Positions 6,285 to 8,413 of a stretch of 8,413 nt of DNA are shown piece by piece (within the stretch, counting starts at the first letter, position 1; every line of letters starts with the position of its first letter). This stretch comes from Acidobacteriota bacterium (GTDB lineage: Bacteria > Acidobacteriota > UBA6911 > RPQK01 > JADFOI01), in contig JACZQQ010000114.1 of NCBI GenBank assembly GCA_022545645.1, positions 1 through 8,413 on the forward strand, written 5' to 3'. The translations under genes and the position numbers were made by a program. Under the pieces are notes generated by a model. The model was not told where the DNA came from. It saw only the letters and a program-made list of their open reading frames with translations, and did no database searches.

Positions 6285-7964
6285 ATGAGAAAATTGTTGT
6301 CTAGCTTACCGGTTCGTACGGCACTGTTCGGTGTCCTGTGTTTGATGGTCTTTGGCGCCGAAGCACTGGGCCAGTTCATCCCCTTTGCGAAATATTTCAG
6401 CGACCAGAGAAGAGCTGTAATCGTTGTACCTCCTACAGAAATCAGTGGGCTGGTGCGTGACGGAAAGGTTCGTCTCACCGAACAGCAGGCCGTTGAAATG
6501 GCTCTCCGCTACAATCTCGAAGTCAACATCGAGCGCCACACTCCCCTTTTGAACCTGTGGGCTGTCGAGGAGCAGAAAGGGGTGTATGACCCCCTGGGAA
6601 CCTTCAACTTTGATTGGGATCGTGAAAAAAGCCCGACCACATCCGCTCTGCAAGGCGGAAACAGCATTACCAATGTCCTGACCCTCTATCAATTTGGCTA
6701 TGAACAAAAATTTTCAACCGGCTCCACCTTTGAGATGAACTTTCTGGGAAGCCGGGGAAGGACAACCAGCTTCTTTTCCAGTCTCGTACCGGCAATCACA
6801 ACCAGTTTTGAAGTTCTCTTCCGACAAAATCTTCTGAAAGGGTTTGGGAGAATCCCGGCCGACTATCAGATCGAAATCAGCCGCACCAATCTGGAAATCA
6901 GCCAGCAGGAATTCAAACGTCGCGCCGTTGAACTGATCCTTCGGGTCCAGGACCAGTACTGGAACTTGAGGTTTGCTCTTGAGGCCATCCGGGTTGAAGA
7001 CACCGCGTTGGAAGCAGCCCGAACGCTCCTGGAGCAAAATGTGGCCCGCTTTGAAGTGGGCAGTGCTTCGCGCCTGGAGGTGTTGCAGGGAGAAGCGGAA
7101 CTTGCTCTGAGACAGGAGGAGAGGATTCGAGTCGGTTATCGCCACCGCCAGATTCAGGACCGGCTGATTCGGCTGATCAGTGATTATGAAGACCCCCGCA
7201 GCTTCCCCTTTGAGATTGTGCCCGCTGACCTTCCCGATGCAGACTTTCAGGTGTCGGAGTCCTTTGAACGACTGCAGGCGATTGCCCAGGAATTGCGCCC
7301 CGAACTGCAACAATCCGATCTGCAGATCGAGAACGAACGGGTCAATTTGGATCTGTCCCGAAATGAGCTGCGGCCCACCCTCGATCTGGTGGCCGGTTAT
7401 CAGCAATTTGGACTCGGAGGGCAAAGAATCGTGCGTGATTTTTCGGGAGGATTTACCGATCCAGAGATCATCGACATCATTCCCGGAGGATTGGAGGATT
7501 CTCTGGACCAGCTCTTCAGTTCCGAATTTTATGGTTACTTGCTGGGATTTGAGGTAAGGCTGCCGGTCTTCAACCGGGAAGCTCGGGCTAGAAACGCCCA
7601 GGCACAGATTCGTTATGACCGAGCAGTGCTGAGTCGGCAGAATGTCCAGCAGTTGGTTTCCCTGGAGATCCGCGACGCTTTGACTCAACTGGAGATGAAC
7701 CAAGCCAGTCTTAAAACCGGAAGTTCAGGGTTGCGGGCTGCCCAGGAGCGCCTGGAAGCGGAGCAGGCTCGTTTTGAGGTGGGAGCGGGAACCACCCGCC
7801 AACTGATTGAAGCTCAGCGGGACCTGCTTCGGGCTGAATCGATCGTGGTGCGGGCGGAAACCGACCTGATGAAGAGTCAAGCACTGCTGGATCGAGCGCT
7901 GGGCCGGACTTTTGAACGTCACAACATCAGCCTCACCGAAGCCCTGGAGATGAATCTGCGATAG
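6285..7964 (+). CDS. TolC-type outer-membrane efflux channel protein
   Basis: This 559-residue protein should form the trimeric outer-membrane exit duct for the pump encoded just upstream. A signal peptide is visible, with probable cleavage after Ala-Leu-Gly at 27-29. Two structural repeats of the outer-membrane efflux family follow. Their equivalent helices carry the related segments RFEVGSASRLEVL (from 255) and RFEVGAGTTRQLI (from 496), about 241 residues apart. RQNLLKGFG at 180-188 is the family's usual segment after the first pair of membrane strands. Loops between strands look long, for example about 390-425, rich in Gly, Asp and Ile. It is somewhat longer than E. coli TolC. The start is supported by aaggaaagg (6271-6279), five bases after which the ATG comes. 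The 48-base gap after the adaptor shows no terminator, consistent with one transcript. The last twelve residues resemble the family's early LTEQQAVEMALR segment. Confidence 0.95.
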   Translation: MRKLLSSLPVRTALFGVLCLMVFGAEALGQFIPFAKYFSDQRRAVIVVPPTEISGLVRDGKVRLTEQQAVEMALRYNLEVNIERHTPLLNLWAVEEQKGVYDPLGTFNFDWDREKSPTTSALQGGNSITNVLTLYQFGYEQKFSTGSTFEMNFLGSRGRTTSFFSSLVPAITTSFEVLFRQNLLKGFGRIPADYQIEISRTNLEISQQEFKRRAVELILRVQDQYWNLRFALEAIRVEDTALEAARTLLEQNVARFEVGSASRLEVLQGEAELALRQEERIRVGYRHRQIQDRLIRLISDYEDPRSFPFEIVPADLPDADFQVSESFERLQAIAQELRPELQQSDLQIENERVNLDLSRNELRPTLDLVAGYQQFGLGGQRIVRDFSGGFTDPEIIDIIPGGLEDSLDQLFSSEFYGYLLGFEVRLPVFNREARARNAQAQIRYDRAVLSRQNVQQLVSLEIRDALTQLEMNQASLKTGSSGLRAAQERLEAEQARFEVGAGTTRQLIEAQRDLLRAESIVVRAETDLMKSQALLDRALGRTFERHNISLTEALEMNLR

Positions 7965-7981
7965 GGGCCCCGCTGGGGCCC
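7965..7981 (+). terminator. GC-rich hairpin directly after the efflux operon
   Basis: gggcccc (7965-7971) pairs with ggggccc (7975-7981) around a 3-base loop, starting at the first base after the channel gene's TAG. The 7-bp all-GC stem would be very stable and is well placed to end the operon transcript or protect its 3' end. An A-rich rather than T-rich sequence follows, so it is not a standard intrinsic terminator. Confidence 0.5.
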
Positions 7982-8043
7982 AAAATCCCAAATTCAAAAT
8001 CCCAAATTCCAAACAAATTCCAAATCTCAAATTCAAAATTCGA
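7981..8043. repeat. A/T-rich tract with a roughly 7-base period
   Basis: About nine consecutive heptamers can be laid out: caaaatc, ccaaatt, caaaatc, ccaaatt, ccaaaca, aattcca, aatctca, aattcaa, aattcga. The first 28 bases are an exact tandem pair of the 14-base unit caaaatcccaaatt; later units drift, with a phase shift in the fifth. The base composition is sharply different from the flanking genes. Read on the minus strand, it is a string of TTTGGAA/TTTGGGA-like words. I recall similar heptad tracts in noncoding DNA of uncultured bacterial lineages. Function is unknown. Confidence 0.8.
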
Positions 8044-8077
8044 AACAAAGTCGACCACAGACCAGTTGCCGCACACT

Positions 8078-8094
8078 GGCATGACAGCACGAAA
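8078..8094 (+). repeat. Short dispersed repeat, copy 2
   Basis: ggcatgacagcacgaaa differs by one base from the copy at 446-462 and lies 34 bases after the end of the heptamer tract. It is noncoding as far as I can tell. It could be part of a larger diverged intergenic repeat. Confidence 0.3.
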
Positions 8095-8177
8095 ACACGT
8101 CTTCCCATTCATGAGCCATTCCACTAAGCTCGCTAGATGGGGGATTTAAGCAGAACCCTGGGAGGGAAAGGTGGACC

Positions 8178-8413
8178 GTGCAGGATAAGAGATATGATGT
8201 TGCCATCGTAGGTGCCGGTTTTTCAGGACCTATCCTGGCGGCCAAGATTGCCGAGAAGGGGGTGAAGCCGGGAAACGGAGAGCCACTGGCGATTGCCCTC
8301 ATTGACGCCGGGCCCTACTACAAAGGAGCCGCTCGACCCGGTTACGGCTCTACCCTCCGACGCCAGATGTTCACCAATCTGGAGGGCAAGCATCAGCAGA
8401 CTCACCTCTGGAA
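8178..8413 (+). CDS. N-terminal part of an FAD-dependent GMC-type oxidoreductase (3' truncated)
   Basis: Seventy-eight codons are visible before the right edge. The product begins with a classic FAD-binding Rossmann unit: strand YDVAIVGAGFSG (residues 6-17) with the Gly-x-Gly-x-x-Gly motif at 12-17, a helix, then strand IALIDAG (39-45) whose Asp43 would bind the adenosine ribose. GPYYKGAARPGYGS and the following LRRQMF resemble the early part of glucose-methanol-choline oxidoreductases and gluconate/sorbose-type dehydrogenases. The stretch between helix and second strand (about 28-38) is longer than the usual compact turn. GTG 8178 is chosen because the frame has no suitable ATG between it and the Rossmann strand; ggaggg (8161-8166) and the purine run after it supply a ribosome site. 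Substrate and partner subunits cannot be judged. It is separated from the efflux operon by 213 bases and is probably a separate unit. Confidence 0.8.
   Translation, partial: MQDKRYDVAIVGAGFSGPILAAKIAEKGVKPGNGEPLAIALIDAGPYYKGAARPGYGSTLRRQMFTNLEGKHQQTHLW

Noticed and set aside
6714..7703. Long minus-strand open frame (329 codons) opposite the channel gene
   Set aside because: It lies fully antisense to a clear TolC-type gene and has no recognisable motif; it reflects codon bias of the plus-strand gene.
7725..8108. Minus-strand open frame covering the heptamer tract, encoding a repetitive LNLRFGI-like peptide
   Set aside because: The repetitive peptide is only the translation of the A/T-rich repeat, and the rest is antisense to the channel gene.

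Overview
The window looks like ordinary chromosomal DNA from a Gram-negative (two-membrane) bacterium. It carries a complete tripartite efflux operon with an outer-membrane channel, plus two proteins with lipoprotein signal peptides. The protein style is compatible with Acidobacteriota or a related uncultured lineage: a kinase-like fragment of a type I associate with that phylum, a TolC-like channel with long loops, and an intergenic A/T-rich heptamer tract. That placement is an impression from memory and is weak. I see no phage, plasmid, insertion-sequence, CRISPR or RNA genes.

Layout, left to right. (1) 2-388, plus strand: the 3' end of a gene for an atypical PI3/4-kinase- or HipA-like protein, whose catalytic loop and metal-binding segment are visible. 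(2) 389-586: a gap between converging genes, with two stem-loops. (3) 587-1468, minus strand: a lipoprotein solute-binding protein of the PhnD-like group, closest by motif to the family named 'putative selenate ABC transporter substrate-binding protein'. No permease or ATPase gene lies next to it. (4) 1469-1875: a divergent intergenic region with an inverted repeat and a candidate promoter. (5) 1876-7964, plus strand: a three-gene operon in the order RND pump, periplasmic adaptor (lipoprotein), TolC-type outer-membrane channel. (6) 7965-8177: a GC-rich hairpin right after the channel gene, then a tract with a roughly 7-base period, then a short sequence that also occurs in the first gap. (7) 8178-8413, plus strand: the 5' end of an FAD-dependent oxidoreductase of the GMC type, starting at GTG.

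How the genes work together: the three operon products should form one proton-driven pump spanning both membranes. The pump has the intramembrane Asp-Asp/Lys proton-relay residues, and the adaptor has the Arg-Leu-Ser signature that contacts TolC-type channels. Because all three parts are encoded together, the system looks self-sufficient. Its substrate cannot be read from the sequence, and no regulator gene is adjacent. The binding protein, the kinase-like gene and the oxidoreductase have no evident functional link to the pump. I do not see a convincing undescribed system here. The best second looks are the kinase-like fragment, the orphan binding protein and the intergenic repeats.
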